From: Rhodospirillaceae bacterium
GTDB taxonomy: Bacteria; Pseudomonadota; Alphaproteobacteria; TMED109
Direction: 5' to 3'
Assembly: GCA_902615805.1 (NCBI GenBank)
Contig: CACMQH010000001.1
Span: 1-64,000, forward strand
Length of the DNA: 64,000 nt
The position numbers and the translations under genes are program-made. Below the pieces are notes generated by a model. It was not told the DNA's origin. It searched no databases and was given only the letters and a program-made list of their open reading frames with translations. Shown here piece after piece: positions 56,881-64,000 of this stretch. The stretch's first letter is position 1; each line of letters begins with the position of its first letter.

Positions 56881-57338
56881 TGACTAAAAATAATGCAATT
56901 AAAAAATTTGAATTTGAAAAGTTTTTCACTGGCAAAGTAGTAGCTACTGGGTATATGTGTTTTTTTTATCCTAAGACGAGAAAAAAAAAGTTAAAAGTAG
57001 TATTTAAAGGTGTTTTCGAAAATAAAAAATTAAAGCTAATAGAAGAATATTTTGAAGATAATTTGAAAACCATAAGAGAATGGCAATTTGAAAAAGTAGA
57101 TAAAAATAAATTTTTTGGAAATGGTAAAAATATAGTTAATCCTTTTGAGCTTCATATCAAAGACAACTTTTTAGAAATGAGTTATAAATTTAAAACACAA
57201 TTTAAAAATTTTGATTTTAATGTTAATGTAAAAGATCATATGTACGTAATTAATAACAATACACTTATCAATTATACAAAAATATCTAAATTTCTAATTC
57301 CCATAGCTGAAACCCAATTGCTTTATAAAAAGCTATAA
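56880..57338 (+). CDS. DUF3833 family protein without a signal peptide
   Basis: 152 residues matching DUF3833: FEKFFTGKVVATGYMCFFYP, IREWQFEKVDKNKFFGNG, and the end segment VKDHMYVINNNTLINYTKISKFLIP. The family is of unknown function and is part of this lipid-modification gene set. Many members are lipoproteins, but this one begins MTKNNAIKKFEFEKFF with no hydrophobic leader, so it would stay in the cytoplasm. Its ATG overlaps the methyltransferase stop. It converges on and overlaps the SDR gene by six bases. Confidence 0.82.
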   Translation: MTKNNAIKKFEFEKFFTGKVVATGYMCFFYPKTRKKKLKVVFKGVFENKKLKLIEEYFEDNLKTIREWQFEKVDKNKFFGNGKNIVNPFELHIKDNFLEMSYKFKTQFKNFDFNVNVKDHMYVINNNTLINYTKISKFLIPIAETQLLYKKL

Positions 57339-58091
57339 CCTTTTTATTAATAGCTGAGTTAAACTAAAATACACGCTATTTGGTAATACTCTAAGTATCT
57401 TCATAATAAAACAAAATAACCATGGACAATTTATTTCAAACTTTTTTGAAAAAACAATTTTTTTATATATAATATCTGCTGCTTTTTCTGCAGGTATTAT
57501 CATAGGCATTTTAAATTTGTTCTTATCTGTTAAAGGAGTTTTAACAAATCCAGGATTAATTACTCTAATTGCTATTCCTAAATTTTTACATTGATTGTAA
57601 ATTGATTCAGCAAATGTAGTTATAGCTGACTTTGATGAACAGTAAGCAGCAGCATAAGGTAACCCCCTATAACCTGCAACAGAAGACATAAAAATAACTT
57701 GTGATTTATTTTTTTTTTTCAGGAAGGGTAGTAATGCATACAAACAATTTAGAGTACCAAAAAAGTTAATTTTAAATATTTGCTCAGTTTCTTCTATAGA
57801 AAAAATATTTTTTGAATTAGGGTTATTTGTGCCAGCATTTAATAAAACAATATCAGGAATACCATATTTTTTGATAGTTTTATTCATTTGAGAAAATACA
57901 GTTTTTTTATTACTTATATCCATTTTTACTGGAATAATTGTATTTAAATTAATACATTCTTTATCTAGCTTTTTTAAGAGATCCAACCTTCTTGCAGAGG
58001 CTAATACCTTCCACCCATTATTTGCAAACTTTATAGACAATGCTTTTCCTATACCGGAAGAAGCACCAGTAACAAATATTATTTTTTTCAT
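57333..58091 (-). CDS. Short-chain dehydrogenase of the RpoE-ChrR cluster
   Basis: 252-residue classical SDR: VTGASSGIGKALSIKFAN cofactor motif, ASARRLDLLKKL, VLLNAGTNNP, FMSSVAGYRGLPYAAAYCSSKSAI with Ser/Tyr/Lys (quoted as LPYAAAYCSSKSAI) and VINPGFVKTPLTD. The C-terminal hydrophobic tail (LFCFIMKILRVLP) suggests membrane association. An SDR of this type commonly sits beside the DUF1365/CFA genes. It is downstream of chrR by three bases, in an rpoE-chrR-SDR operon facing the lipid genes. Confidence 0.9.
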   Translation of the reverse strand: MKKIIFVTGASSGIGKALSIKFANNGWKVLASARRLDLLKKLDKECINLNTIIPVKMDISNKKTVFSQMNKTIKKYGIPDIVLLNAGTNNPNSKNIFSIEETEQIFKINFFGTLNCLYALLPFLKKKNKSQVIFMSSVAGYRGLPYAAAYCSSKSAITTFAESIYNQCKNLGIAIRVINPGFVKTPLTDKNKFKMPMIIPAEKAADIIYKKIVFSKKFEINCPWLFCFIMKILRVLPNSVYFSLTQLLIKRL

Positions 58092-58094
58092 TTT

Positions 58095-58775
58095 CTAGAA
58101 TTTAGTAAGGTTTAGTATGGATCCTAAGAGTCCTTTAAATTGTAGAGAACCAGAATAAACAACTAAACAAATACAGCCTGAAGAAGCTGATACAGGACTA
58201 TGTACTTCGTCGCAACTAGCTACTACTAAATCTCCTTTATTGTAGTCTCCCTTTTCGTCACAATATCCTCCATAAAGAACTAATGTAGCTTCTAGAGCTT
58301 CGTGACCATGCTTTGGCATAGATTTGTTTGCTGGTATTTCAAGCAACTTACCGCTTATATTTCTATCTTGGAATTTTATATCTTTGTATTTAATATTGTT
58401 AATTGAAGATTTCCAATTTTTTGTGTCAAAATCTGGTCCTAGATATCCTGAAAGAGTTGATGGTATCTTAATATCTGAGTGACTAAGGTTACTTTTAATA
58501 GAATGAGAAGTATAGTTAGCCTGATATTGTTCTTGATCTAAACCATCTACTCTTTCTAAGATGTTTTTCCATAAGTCCTTACTTACACTCAATTCCTTAT
58601 GATTAGATAAGTAATAACCACCTAATGTCTCATACTTTTTTAATTCTTCTTTACATTCTGCACAATAAGCAATGTGACAAGAAATTATTAAAGATTCTGC
58701 TTCCGTAGTATTGCCCATTGAATATTTCAAAAGCATATCTGAACTAGGGTGCAAATTGATTTCTTTTGGCAACAT
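58095..58775 (-). CDS. chrR: ChrR-type zinc anti-sigma factor
   Basis: 226 residues in two domains. The N-terminal zinc anti-sigma domain has HIAYCAEC (HxxxCxxC) near residue 33, which binds zinc and holds the sigma factor. The C-terminal cupin domain (about 125-226) shows MPKHGHEALEATLVLYGG and the following DEVHSPV, candidate metal ligands. In Rhodobacter ChrR, singlet oxygen triggers release of RpoE and needs the cupin for full response. It overlaps the rpoE stop by one base (TAATG), giving equal production with the sigma factor. Confidence 0.94.
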   Translation of the reverse strand: MLPKEINLHPSSDMLLKYSMGNTTEAESLIISCHIAYCAECKEELKKYETLGGYYLSNHKELSVSKDLWKNILERVDGLDQEQYQANYTSHSIKSNLSHSDIKIPSTLSGYLGPDFDTKNWKSSINNIKYKDIKFQDRNISGKLLEIPANKSMPKHGHEALEATLVLYGGYCDEKGDYNKGDLVVASCDEVHSPVSASSGCICLVVYSGSLQFKGLLGSILNLTKF

Positions 58776-59398
58776 TAATTTACCTCCACTAGGTGTCTCA
58801 TTTTAGTTAGTGCAAGTCTTATTCTAGACTTAACTGTACCAAGAGGTATTTTTAATTCTGCTGATATATCCGCATGAGTTTTATTATAAAAATATGATAA
58901 TTTCAAAAGTTTACTTTGTTCTTCAGGTAAATTTGACATATATTTTTTTAAACTGTTTGAAACCTGAGCGGTGAAAATTTCTTTTTCTTGAGTAGAATCT
59001 ACTGGAATTTCAAGCCCTTCATCACTTTCAGATAAATAATGTCTTTTTTCTTTTCTAATCTTATCTATCCTCTTATTTCTTGCAATTGTGTAAATCCAAG
59101 TACTTACAGAAGATTTATTACTATCATATGTAGAAGATTTAGTCCAAACTGCAATCATTACCTCTTGAATTACTTCTTCTGCTTGGGTATCAGTAGAACC
59201 TGCTTTTACTAAAAAACTTTTTAATCTTGGTGCAAAATATTTAAAAATAGTATTAAATGCAAGTTTATCTTGGTTTTTTCCTATTAATTCAACACATAAT
59301 GTTAGGTCATCATTAGTGTCAGCACTAAAAGTATCTGCTTTAATATTTCTAGATTTCATAGCAGTGTTTGAGTTAAAAGATTTTAAATTTAATTGCAT
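58775..59398 (-). CDS. rpoE: ECF RNA polymerase sigma factor RpoE (singlet-oxygen type)
   Basis: 207-residue ECF sigma factor paired with ChrR. Region 2 is seen in FKYFAPRLKSFLVKAGST and VIQEVMIAVWTKSSTYDS, then STWIYTIARNKRIDKIRKEKR; region 4 is LPEEQSKLLKLSYFYNKTHADISAELKIPLGTVKSRIRLAL (quoted as KIPLGTVKSRIRLAL), a helix-turn-helix reading the -35. The match to Rhodobacter RpoE around APRLKSFL is close. ATG 59398 is used here; ATG 59359 is also possible. No TGATC-like -35 was found upstream by eye. Confidence 0.94.
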   Translation of the reverse strand: MQLNLKSFNSNTAMKSRNIKADTFSADTNDDLTLCVELIGKNQDKLAFNTIFKYFAPRLKSFLVKAGSTDTQAEEVIQEVMIAVWTKSSTYDSNKSSVSTWIYTIARNKRIDKIRKEKRHYLSESDEGLEIPVDSTQEKEIFTAQVSNSLKKYMSNLPEEQSKLLKLSYFYNKTHADISAELKIPLGTVKSRIRLALTKMRHLVEVN

Positions 59399-59559
59399 TG
59401 TATTATAATAACCGTAAATATCAAGTATACGTTTGTAATTTATACTTAGATTACTATATATAGTATAATTTTTAAAAAGTAAGATATAAAATAAATTTAT
59501 ACATTTCCAGTATAAAATTATAAATATTCAAAAATATGAATTAAAAATTAGATTTTATG
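59399..59559. promoter_or_regulatory. Intergenic region upstream of rpoE with two palindromes
   Basis: 161 bases between parA and rpoE, both minus strand, very AT-rich and non-coding. Two symmetric elements: an inverted repeat AAGTATA (59423-59429) and TATACTT (59441-59447) with an 11-base spacer, and a 14-base perfect palindrome TACTATATATAGTA (59452-59465). They lie 25-70 bases upstream of the rpoE start and may be operator sites. I could not place a convincing -35/-10 pair or a parA terminator. Confidence 0.35.
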
Positions 59560-60309
59560 TCACTTAATTAAAGACAAATTTTTGGATCTCTCATATTTGG
59601 TATCAATCCTGTAAATCTCATCTAGTTCTTCATCCATAACATACCTATTAAGGAATTCCATAACTTTTATTAAATCATTAAATATCGTTTCTCTTTCAAT
59701 CTTCTCTAATTCATAGTTTTTTAAATAAACTTTCCTTATAAAAGAACTATCATGAATAGGAGGACCAATAACTACATCCAAGTTATCAAAATACTTTACA
59801 AATTCATCTAAATGCTTTCTATTATTATGAATTTTATTAGGAATAATAACTATGTGAGGATGTATTTTTTGAAATCTTTCTTTAATCTTATCTAGTTTTT
59901 TTACAAACTCCAATGTTGGAGGTAACTCTGCCATAGTATTAGAAACAGGAACAATTATAGCATGAGATTTAGTAAATAATTCAATTCCTTCTTGACCAGG
60001 TCTAGCTGGAGTATCTATTACCAAAACATTACCTTGCTTCATTCTTGTGTTTTCCATTAATTGACTTAACAGAATTAAATTTAATTTATCATATTCATAT
60101 GAAATAGGATAATGGCTACAAGGCACATTCTTACAAATTCTTTGCAATAAACTTACCGAGCTACCTTGCTTGTCAGCATCTATTAGTTGGACCATTTCAT
60201 ATTTTTTAGACCATTCTAGCATTGCAGTAATTAAACAACTTAAAGTACTTTTACCTACACCTCCCTTAGGATTAGCAAAAGTTAAAATTTTTCCTCGAGT
60301 TGTCTCCAT
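59560..60309 (-). CDS. ParA/MinD-family ATPase (orphan)
   Basis: 249-residue Walker-type ATPase of the ParA family: deviant Walker A FANPKGGVGKSTLSCLI near residue 13, QLIDADKQGSSVSLLQ (A' motif) near 43, VLVIDTPARPGQEG (Walker B) near 96. These proteins form DNA- or membrane-bound gradients that position cargo. No ParB gene or parS-like cluster is nearby, so it is not the chromosome-partition ParA; its neighbour coiled-coil gene is the likely partner. A strong AGGGGAGGA Shine-Dalgarno lies in the end of that gene, two bases separating them. Confidence 0.9.
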   Translation of the reverse strand: METTRGKILTFANPKGGVGKSTLSCLITAMLEWSKKYEMVQLIDADKQGSSVSLLQRICKNVPCSHYPISYEYDKLNLILLSQLMENTRMKQGNVLVIDTPARPGQEGIELFTKSHAIIVPVSNTMAELPPTLEFVKKLDKIKERFQKIHPHIVIIPNKIHNNRKHLDEFVKYFDNLDVVIGPPIHDSSFIRKVYLKNYELEKIERETIFNDLIKVMEFLNRYVMDEELDEIYRIDTKYERSKNLSLIK

Positions 60310-60311
60310 TT

Positions 60312-60776
60312 CTATTCCTCCCCTTTAATATTATTTATTAAAGCAATACTTTGCTCAAAAAAATTAATATTACTTTTTAAATCACTAATATCTTTCTCAT
60401 AAGAAGCTTTAATAGACATAATATTATTTTTTACTTTTTCTAACTCTTCATCTATTAGATTAATTTTTTTAGAATAATTATCTCTTTGATTAGTCAATGC
60501 TTCAATATTTTTTAATAAAGGTAACAATTCCTTTTTAGCAACAATTGTGACGTCGTTTTTTTTATTTTTGTTATAATCTTTGGTACCTTTGATTTCCTTT
60601 TTTAACTTCATTCTTTTTTTAATTTCTTCGGCTAAAATGCCAAAATTTTTGTCTAAAGAAAAATCCTCATCAAAATTATTTGATACTTCCTTTTTAGATT
60701 GTTCATTGGTCAAGACACTTTTGCTATTCTTCCATGAACCATTTCTTCTAAGTACTTTTATTACCGAATCATCCAT
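60312..60776 (-). CDS. Coiled-coil protein, putative ParA partner
   Basis: 154 residues, not recognised. The N-terminal third is basic (SVIKVLRRNGSWKNSKSV), the middle is lysine-rich and probably disordered (about 55-75), and residues about 80-150 form a continuous heptad-like helix (LLKNIEALTNQRDNYSKKI, then LIDEELEKVKNNIMSI). The design, a short basic N-terminus plus coiled coil beside an orphan ParA, resembles cargo adaptors that stimulate ParA-like ATPases (inference). Start: ATG at 60776 with AAGG just upstream. Confidence 0.72.
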   Translation of the reverse strand: MDDSVIKVLRRNGSWKNSKSVLTNEQSKKEVSNNFDEDFSLDKNFGILAEEIKKRMKLKKEIKGTKDYNKNKKNDVTIVAKKELLPLLKNIEALTNQRDNYSKKINLIDEELEKVKNNIMSIKASYEKDISDLKSNINFFEQSIALINNIKGEE

Positions 60777-60916
60777 ACCTTATTATTATAAATTATTATA
60801 AATATGTAAATAATTTCTTATTCTACATTATGCAGTTTTCTAGCTTTTATATACTATATGTTGACAAAATAAAAAAAATATTTTTTTTTTTATTATTTTT
60901 AATAAAAAAAAAGTTT
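60777..60916. other. AT-only intergenic region with possible terminator of gdhA
   Basis: 140 bases between gdhA and the coiled-coil gene, both minus strand. Read on the minus strand after the gdhA stop there is a run of nine T, then an all-A/T hairpin candidate (11-bp stem AATAAAAAAAA with TTTTTTTTATT, five-base loop, about 60868-60895). It could terminate gdhA transcription or simply be curved DNA. The promoter of the coiled-coil/parA pair should be in the remainder; several TATAAT-like hexamers occur but none is convincing. Confidence 0.3.
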
Positions 60917-62314
60917 TTAAAGACCTAACGTATCATAGGATAATGCTATTTTTTCTAGTGCTATTGACATAGCACTAGTTCTTAAATCTTTAACTTTATT
61001 TTTAGCATGCATTCTATAAGACATAGCTATATAAGCTGACCTCATAGTATCATCTAACCCTGATCTTACTAAATCTATCTCATCAGAACCTTTAATAATA
61101 TTTTCTTTATTACTTAAATTTAATTTTCTACCAGTAATTTCTTCTACAGAGGATATCAAGTTTAAAATCTTATTTTCTTCTCCTCTTTTATGAAGTCTTC
61201 CAAATCTTATACGAGATAAATTTTTAACCCATTCAAAATATGAAACAGTTACTCCTCCTGCATTAGCATAAAGATCAGGAATTATTACTTTTTCTTTATT
61301 AAGTATTTGATCTGCTTCATAAGTAATTGGTCCATTTGCCGCTTCTACTATTAGATTTGCTTTAATTTTTTTAGCATTATCTTTATTTATTACTCCTTCT
61401 AAAGCAGCTGGTATTAAAATATCACAGTTTTCAGTTAATAAATTTTCTCCTGAACTTTTATACCCCTTATACTTCTTTACACTTCCTGTTTTTAAAATAT
61501 GTTTTTTTAGTTTTTCTATATCTACGCCTTTTTTATTATAGACTGCACCATCTCTTTCTATAACTCCTATAACTTTTGCTCCATCTTCCTCAGATAAAAA
61601 CTTGGCAGCATGATAACCTACGTTACCTAAACCTTGCACAATTATTGTTTTACCCTCAAGTGTGCCTTGCAATTTTGCTAATTTCATATCTTTTTTATGC
61701 CTAAAAAACTCTCTTATAGCATATTGAACGCCTCTTCCTGTTGCTTCAGTTCTTCCTCTAATGCCATGCTTGTTAATTGGTTTACCTGTTACGCAAGCAA
61801 AAGCATTTATATCAACTGGATTTAGCCTTCTATATTCGTCAGCAATCCAGGCCATTTCTCTTTCTCCTGTTCCCATATCTGGAGCTGGTACATTTTGCGA
61901 GGGATTTATCATATCTCTTTTTATAAGTTCTTGTGAGAACCTTCTAGTTATTCTTTCTAAGTCAAACTTGTTGTATGAGTTTGGATCAATTATTAAGGCT
62001 CCTTTTGACCCACCAAAAGGTATATCCACTAACGCACACTTATAAGTCATTAATGCTGCAAGTGCTTCAACTTCAGATTGGTCTGCCAGAAGAGAAAATC
62101 TAATCCCTCCTTTTACAGGTTCAAGATGATCAGAATGAACACACCTATAACCAGTAAATGTTTTAATTTGATTATTAATCCTTACTCCAAAATTTACTTT
62201 ATAAGTAGCATTAGGAGATTTTATTTGATTGGACAATGAAGCAGATAATTTTAATACTTTAGCTGCATTATCAAATACCTTATCAACTGATTCCAAAAAT
62301 TCTTTTCCAGACAC
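60917..62314 (-). CDS. Glu/Leu/Phe/Val dehydrogenase (probable glutamate dehydrogenase)
   Basis: 465-residue hexameric-type amino-acid dehydrogenase linking 2-oxoglutarate and ammonium with glutamate. Substrate part: PVKGGIRFSLLADQSEVEALAALMTYKCALVDIPFGGSKGAL (quoted as PVKGGIRFS, MTYKCALVDIPFGGSKG), with catalytic lysine and PAPDMGTGEREMAWIADEY; cofactor motif IIVQGLGNVGYHAAKFL near 222, and LIVEAANGPIT. Glutamate is likeliest, leucine-type substrates cannot be excluded. The start is GTG at 62314 with GAGAGG seven bases upstream. Divergent from the cNMP-domain gene across 44 bases that carry TATAAT on both strands. Confidence 0.93.
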   Translation of the reverse strand: MSGKEFLESVDKVFDNAAKVLKLSASLSNQIKSPNATYKVNFGVRINNQIKTFTGYRCVHSDHLEPVKGGIRFSLLADQSEVEALAALMTYKCALVDIPFGGSKGALIIDPNSYNKFDLERITRRFSQELIKRDMINPSQNVPAPDMGTGEREMAWIADEYRRLNPVDINAFACVTGKPINKHGIRGRTEATGRGVQYAIREFFRHKKDMKLAKLQGTLEGKTIIVQGLGNVGYHAAKFLSEEDGAKVIGVIERDGAVYNKKGVDIEKLKKHILKTGSVKKYKGYKSSGENLLTENCDILIPAALEGVINKDNAKKIKANLIVEAANGPITYEADQILNKEKVIIPDLYANAGGVTVSYFEWVKNLSRIRFGRLHKRGEENKILNLISSVEEITGRKLNLSNKENIIKGSDEIDLVRSGLDDTMRSAYIAMSYRMHAKNKVKDLRTSAMSIALEKIALSYDTLGL

Positions 62315-62358
62315 TTTTACCTCTCTTTTTTATAATAATTATATTATAATGAATAAAA

Positions 62359-62820
62359 ATGATAAACAGTAATAAAAAAACTTGGGAACCTGACTCAATT
62401 ATTTATAATTTGGGGGATGAACCAAAATGTGCTTTTTTAATTGTTACAGGAATAGTCGAGTTTTATTCTAAAAATAATGTCTTATTAGGTAGCGCAGGTC
62501 AAACTGAAGTCTTTGGAGAGATTAGTTGCTATTTAAATAAAAAACATTCAGTAACAGCAAAAGCTAAAACGCATCTGGCGGCAAAAATAATACCTAAAAA
62601 TGAATTTTCAAAAATAATCAAAAATGCGCATCCTGTTATAATGGGTATGCTTAGAAGTACTTATCATAGATTAGCAGAATCAAATATTCAAAGAGAGTAT
62701 TCTCAAGAAGAAATTGATAAATATACACTTATGTATAAAAATAGTATTGAAAATAAAGAAGAAATTAAAAATAAGATTGACACTATTAAAGAAAAATTAG
62801 ATAAAAATACGAACACTTAA
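62359..62820 (+). CDS. Stand-alone cyclic-nucleotide-binding-domain protein with coiled tail
   Basis: 153 residues: an N-terminal Crp/PKA-type jelly roll (about 1-100; WEPDSIIYNLGDEPKCAFLI, VTGIVEFYSK, FGEISCYLNKKHSVTAKAKT) and a charged helical C-terminus (about 112-150) without helix-turn-helix. The phosphate-binding cassette keeps the FGE glutamate but has histidine where CRP has the cNMP phosphate-binding arginine, so ligand binding may be lost or changed. It is not a DNA-binding regulator on this evidence. One base separates it from the next coiled-coil gene, implying a pair. Confidence 0.78.
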   Translation: MINSNKKTWEPDSIIYNLGDEPKCAFLIVTGIVEFYSKNNVLLGSAGQTEVFGEISCYLNKKHSVTAKAKTHLAAKIIPKNEFSKIIKNAHPVIMGMLRSTYHRLAESNIQREYSQEEIDKYTLMYKNSIENKEEIKNKIDTIKEKLDKNTNT

Positions 62821-62821
62821 T

Positions 62822-63424
62822 ATGAGTAGTAAAAAAATGTTTAGTAAATTTGATGAGTTAGAAGATATAGTTAGAGAAAATACTATACTAATAAAAAAAA
62901 ATAGAGCATTAGTAAGTATAAATCATGATAATCTTCACAATGCCTATAGAGAATCCTATGACGTAACTAGAGAATTATTATTGTTACAACTTGAAAGAGC
63001 TAGAAAATTCATAGTCGAGTCTCAAAATAAAAAAGATGTTTTTGAATATTTAAAAAAAAGAATAGAAATTAATAAAAAAACTGCACAAGTTACGGAAAAA
63101 ATTATTTCCTCAAATGAAATAATGATGGAAGCAGTAGAAGATTCAAAAAAAGTTAATGAAGAATTAGTTAAATTTTTAGAAACCTCATTGAAAGAACAAA
63201 AGAAAAATAAACCAGCAAAAAATGAATTTGTATTTAGTGACGAGGAAATAAACTCTCTTTTTAATATGCAAAAGGAAAACATAGTAAATATATTTAGAAA
63301 TAATTCTAGAATTACACATAATAGAAAAGTAATACAAGATAAAATAGTCGAAGTAGATATTATATCAAAGAAAGCTCAGGACTTAGTAGCAAACTTTCAC
63401 GAGCTTCTTTACAAAGACGATTAA
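62822..63424 (+). CDS. Coiled-coil protein of unknown function
   Basis: 200 residues, predicted almost wholly helical, not recognised. Charged heptad-like stretches occupy most of the length (for example FDELEDIVRENTILIKKNRA, LLLLQLERARKFIVESQ and VEDSKKVNEELVKFLETS), with a lysine-rich break near residue 128 (EQKKNKPAKNE). No signal peptide, membrane helix, zinc motif or catalytic motif. It follows the cNMP-domain protein with one base between, so they probably act together, perhaps as a structural or scaffold pair. The stop shares a TTAA with the convergent ligase gene. Confidence 0.72.
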   Translation: MSSKKMFSKFDELEDIVRENTILIKKNRALVSINHDNLHNAYRESYDVTRELLLLQLERARKFIVESQNKKDVFEYLKKRIEINKKTAQVTEKIISSNEIMMEAVEDSKKVNEELVKFLETSLKEQKKNKPAKNEFVFSDEEINSLFNMQKENIVNIFRNNSRITHNRKVIQDKIVEVDIISKKAQDLVANFHELLYKDD

Positions 63425-64000
63425 TTTATAAGATAATTTAAATATTTAGTTTTTAAATCAACTTTTCTAATTTTACCAGTTGCTGTATGAGGTAATTCAT
63501 TTAAAAACAATATATCATCAGGCATCCACCACTTTGCTATCTTATCTGCTAAAAATTCATAAACTTCCTCTTTAGATACTTCTTCACTTTTTACAACCAA
63601 GAGTAAAGGTCTTTCATCCCATTTTTTATGTTTTACACCTATTACAGCTGCTTCCTTTACTTTAGGGTGAGCAACTGTAATATTTTCTATTTCAATAGTA
63701 CTAATCCATTCCCCCCCAGACTTAATAACATCTTTCACTCTATCAGTAATTTGCATATATCCATCTTCATCAATATTTGCAACATCTCCTGTCAAAAACC
63801 ATCCATCTTTTGTATGAACATCACTTTCTATTATATTCATATAACCTTTACAAATCCATGGGCCTTTAACCCATAAATTACCTGCTGTTTTTCCATCTCT
63901 TGGTAGATCATTCCTTTCATCATCTTTAATTTTAATATCAACTCCATAAACAGGTCTTCCTTGTTTAGTGGCTAATTCATATTTTTGTTCTTTTGTAAAT
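63421..64000 (-). CDS. AMP-binding acyl-CoA ligase, C-terminal part (DmdB-like; 5' end outside the window)
   Basis: C-terminal ~193 residues of an acyl-adenylate-forming ligase; the frame is open to the window end, and the ATG at 63840 is internal. Motifs: [30 protein letters not shown] (hinge Asp), the [20 protein letters not shown] (A8 hinge), [11 protein letters not shown] and [24 protein letters not shown] with the A10 lysine. The KWDERPLL and KWW.PDD patterns match DmdB-type (methylmercaptopropionate/medium-chain) ligases. It may activate acids for the acyl-CoA dehydrogenases in this window. Confidence 0.92.
   Translation of the reverse strand, partial: FTKEQKYELATKQGRPVYGVDIKIKDDERNDLPRDGKTAGNLWVKGPWICKGYMNIIESDVHTKDGWFLTGDVANIDEDGYMQITDRVKDVIKSGGEWISTIEIENITVAHPKVKEAAVIGVKHKKWDERPLLLVVKSEEVSKEEVYEFLADKIAKWWMPDDILFLNELPHTATGKIRKVDLKTKYLNYLIN

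Noticed and set aside
59560-60776. Plasmid or integrated-element partition locus
   Set aside because: No ParB, replication, integrase or repeat sequences are nearby, and base composition matches the flanks.
60861-60890. Plus-strand promoter beginning with TTGACA at 60861
   Set aside because: It points into the 3' end of the minus-strand gdhA gene, has no suitable -10 at 16-18 bases and no plus-strand gene follows.
1-64000. CRISPR arrays, insertion sequences, prophage or toxin-antitoxin modules
   Set aside because: No regularly spaced repeats, transposase, integrase or paired toxin/antitoxin signatures were seen on either strand by eye.

Overview
The window is 64 kb of very AT-rich bacterial chromosome (about 30% GC by eye, not computed). 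About 97% of it is coding, no intergenic gap exceeds 300 bases, and many genes overlap by 1 to 26 bases. Gene content and order are alphaproteobacterial: rplM-rpsI-argC; hom-glpX-recJ; rpiB/glyA-nrdR-ribD-ribE-ribBX-ribH-nusB-thiL; hppA; bamE / cytochrome bc1 chaperone-rpmF-plsX-ihfA-merR-tRNA-Pro; a succinyl-CoA type 5-aminolevulinate synthase; and an RpoE-ChrR pair. The low GC, compact spacing and many acyl-CoA genes (including DmdB- and DmdC-like enzymes) suggest a streamlined marine alphaproteobacterium, for example of the AEGEAN-169/HIMB59 or a similar low-GC clade. The clade is inference; no 16S gene is present. I see no insertion sequence, prophage, CRISPR array, integrase or pseudogene.

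Layout. 1-3746 (+): end of topA, rpmG, a HAD-like protein, a RidA protein and a COG3146 acyltransferase. 3739-17985 (-): a 15-gene same-strand run from rplM-rpsI through argC, an OmpA-like lipoprotein, an aminotransferase, hom, glpX, recJ, the UDP-glucuronate genes (galU, ugd, phosphohexomutase) and clpS-clpA. 18074-21764: crotonase-like protein, CoA-binding protein, metY, a small exported protein and a dienelactone hydrolase. 21774-32613: tRNA-Pro, SCO1, merR, ihfA, plsX, rpmF, bc1 chaperone, bamE, hppA, thiL, nusB, the riboflavin genes and nrdR. 32623-39712 (-): an RpiB-GlyA fusion, an Na+/alanine symporter, hemA, an SDR, a 2-hydroxyacid dehydrogenase and an FAH-family hydrolase. 39812-51931: tsaC/sua5, an FAD-linked hydroxyacid dehydrogenase, three acyl-CoA dehydrogenases, CoA-transferase, MaoC-like dehydratase, moaA, nadK, an SDR and an APH-like kinase. 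51942-59398: a GT39 glycosyltransferase and a membrane-lipid stress cluster (FAD oxidoreductase, DUF1365, CFA-type methyltransferase, DUF3833, SDR) beside ChrR and RpoE. 59560-64000: an orphan ParA with a coiled-coil partner, glutamate dehydrogenase, a degenerate cNMP-binding-domain protein with a coiled-coil partner, and the end of a DmdB-type acyl-CoA ligase.

How the genes work together. The left half is housekeeping: translation, riboflavin, amino-acid and envelope-sugar synthesis, protein turnover. The right half is oxidative acyl-CoA catabolism plus an anti-sigma/sigma-controlled lipid modification cassette of the kind used against singlet oxygen. The most unusual features are the RpiB-GlyA fusion, a protein gene whose stop codon lies inside tRNA-Pro, two divergent genes sharing one ATGCAT start palindrome, loss of fabH from its usual slot, a split ACAD10/11-like kinase/dehydrogenase pair, and two unexplained coiled-coil gene pairs near the right end.
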